From assembly GCA_009733775.1 (NCBI GenBank), contig WOGZ01000055.1:1-64000 (forward strand): a stretch of DNA of 64,000 bases. The letters run 5' to 3'. The stretch comes from Alectoria sarmentosa (lineage: Eukaryota; Ascomycota; Lecanoromycetes; Lecanorales; Parmeliaceae). Under the pieces are notes generated by a model, which saw only the letters and a program-made list of their open reading frames with translations, searched no databases and was not told where the DNA came from. Positions 63,050 through 64,000 of the stretch are shown here, in pieces (within the stretch, counting starts at the first letter, position 1; every line of letters starts with the position of its first letter). The position numbers and the translations under genes are program-made.

Positions 63050-64000
63050 GGTGAGCGACAGCTGATGCAGGTATTTTCAGTGAAGAGTGGGCATTTGGAG
63101 CTGAAGAAAAGTTAAGCTTGAGAGTTGTCGTCGGCTACCCAGTGTGTTGATGCTGAAGGAAAGTCCAAGGTACTTGGCTTGGCGTAATTTGACGCTAAGA
63201 TATGAAGATTTAGTGCACGCATAAATATTGGGTGGTACACAATTCAGCTTTGCATTGATTACATAGTGAAAAAATGAATTATCTTTGCATGATTTTGCAG
63301 CCGCTTCATTGGTCTATGCACAAGAAGCTAATCTTTCGATCGATAGCAAGCCTCTATCTAGGGAAGCATTATGTTCAGCCTCGTTCTTACACTGGCCCAC
63401 ACCTCCTATTTTGAGAACCCCTTCATTATCTCCTAAGCGCACCTAAAAGACAGTCGATAGCAGCAAGCAGCGTTATTAAGGCGAGATATGGCACGAGACG
63501 CAAATCTAGCTCTCCCCTGAGTACTTTTCTTAATGGGCTGGTGGATAATCGTACTTACCTCTTGTACAACTTATAAGTTTACAACTCATCAGGCTGAATT
63601 ATGCAACTTCGGCCTGCTTGCCTGCCGCAGCGAGGGGCCATTAAGCATCCGTTCCAAACGCTTTTCCCACAACATCATGCATTGATGCAACCCCCACGTC
63701 TGATTGTCCAGTCTCGGAGTTTTGCCACCCTCCACCGTCTCCTGATCCTGCTGAGCGAGACAAGAAGATGAAAGCTGGCGACAGGTGACGTGAGTTCAAA
63801 GTCCAGGTATATGCCCGCCCGAGCGCGTACATTTTCCAAGCAAGGGAAGAACCCCCTAGTTCCTAACCCTCCGTTGGCAAGCGCCGAGAAAACATCAGAG
63901 TTCTTGACAAAATGTCGCCTTGGATATCAAAGGTATGAGCGCTGTTTAGAAAGCTGAGTTTGGTTGGCCCGTAAATGCACGAAAATCGATAGTATAAATT
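63050..64000. other. Right-edge region
   Basis: About 950 bases upstream of CSN6. Frames stay under 65 aa and no motif is seen; a gene on the right may begin beyond the edge. Confidence 0.4.

Overview
The window looks like nuclear DNA of a filamentous ascomycete (Pezizomycotina). The evidence is short spliced genes with introns mostly of 45-60 bases (GT...AG, CTRAC-like branch sites), mitochondrial-targeted housekeeping proteins, WSC and F-box proteins, and broken copies of fungal-type NLR/ankyrin genes. A Dothideomycete is plausible, but the sequence alone does not settle the class. About 18 genes could be rebuilt exon by exon; splice sites were chosen by reading frame and family fit, not from transcripts.

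Layout. 0-1.3 kb: a decayed ankyrin gene facing an F-box fragment. 1.5-13.6 kb is a dense housekeeping block: TAH18-like diflavin reductase (-), an SBP1-like RRM-RGG-RRM protein (+), an ArfGAP of the GCS1/ARFGAP1 type (+), mitochondrial EF-G2 (-), an unknown membrane-anchored protein (+), and mitochondrial GTPase MTG1 (-). 13.8-22 kb is gene-poor: a protein-kinase pseudogene, a probable small secreted protein, a coiled-coil protein (-), and the relic of an NLR-type NACHT/ankyrin gene. 22.3-29.8 kb: acetolactate synthase ILV2 (+), an unknown spliced small gene (+), a cyclin (-) and a drug:H+ antiporter (+). 29.8-35.2 kb is a repeat-rich stretch with a 14-bp minisatellite of about 0.75 kb and four microsatellites. 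35.3-47.8 kb: a two-TM protein (+), a WSC-domain surface protein (+), an HRQ/DUF3445 haem-type protein (+), an ATG33-like mitophagy protein (-), a peroxisomal 2,4-dienoyl-CoA reductase ending in SKL (+), and a secreted DUF3455 protein (-). 48-54 kb is another decayed island: a sulfotransferase pseudogene running into an epimerase fragment, one apparently intact small F-box gene, and a frame-broken relic. 54.2-63 kb: an MFS transporter (-), a SYLF protein (+), a PARP (+) and COP9 signalosome subunit 6 (-).

How the genes fit together. Most neighbours are unrelated housekeeping genes, and no biosynthetic gene cluster or operon-like unit is visible. Two promoter observations stand out: CCTCGG fatty-acid-response-type motifs between the divergent ATG33-like and dienoyl-CoA reductase genes, and a perfect CGG-N4-CCG palindrome between the divergent MFS transporter and SYLF genes. 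A TGACTCA site close to the ILV2 start fits general amino-acid control. No tRNA, rRNA, CRISPR array or intact transposon was recognised. I did not find a clearly new multi-gene system; the most unusual items are the frame-cycling minisatellite, the newly spliced small genes, and the pseudogene islands between intact housekeeping genes.
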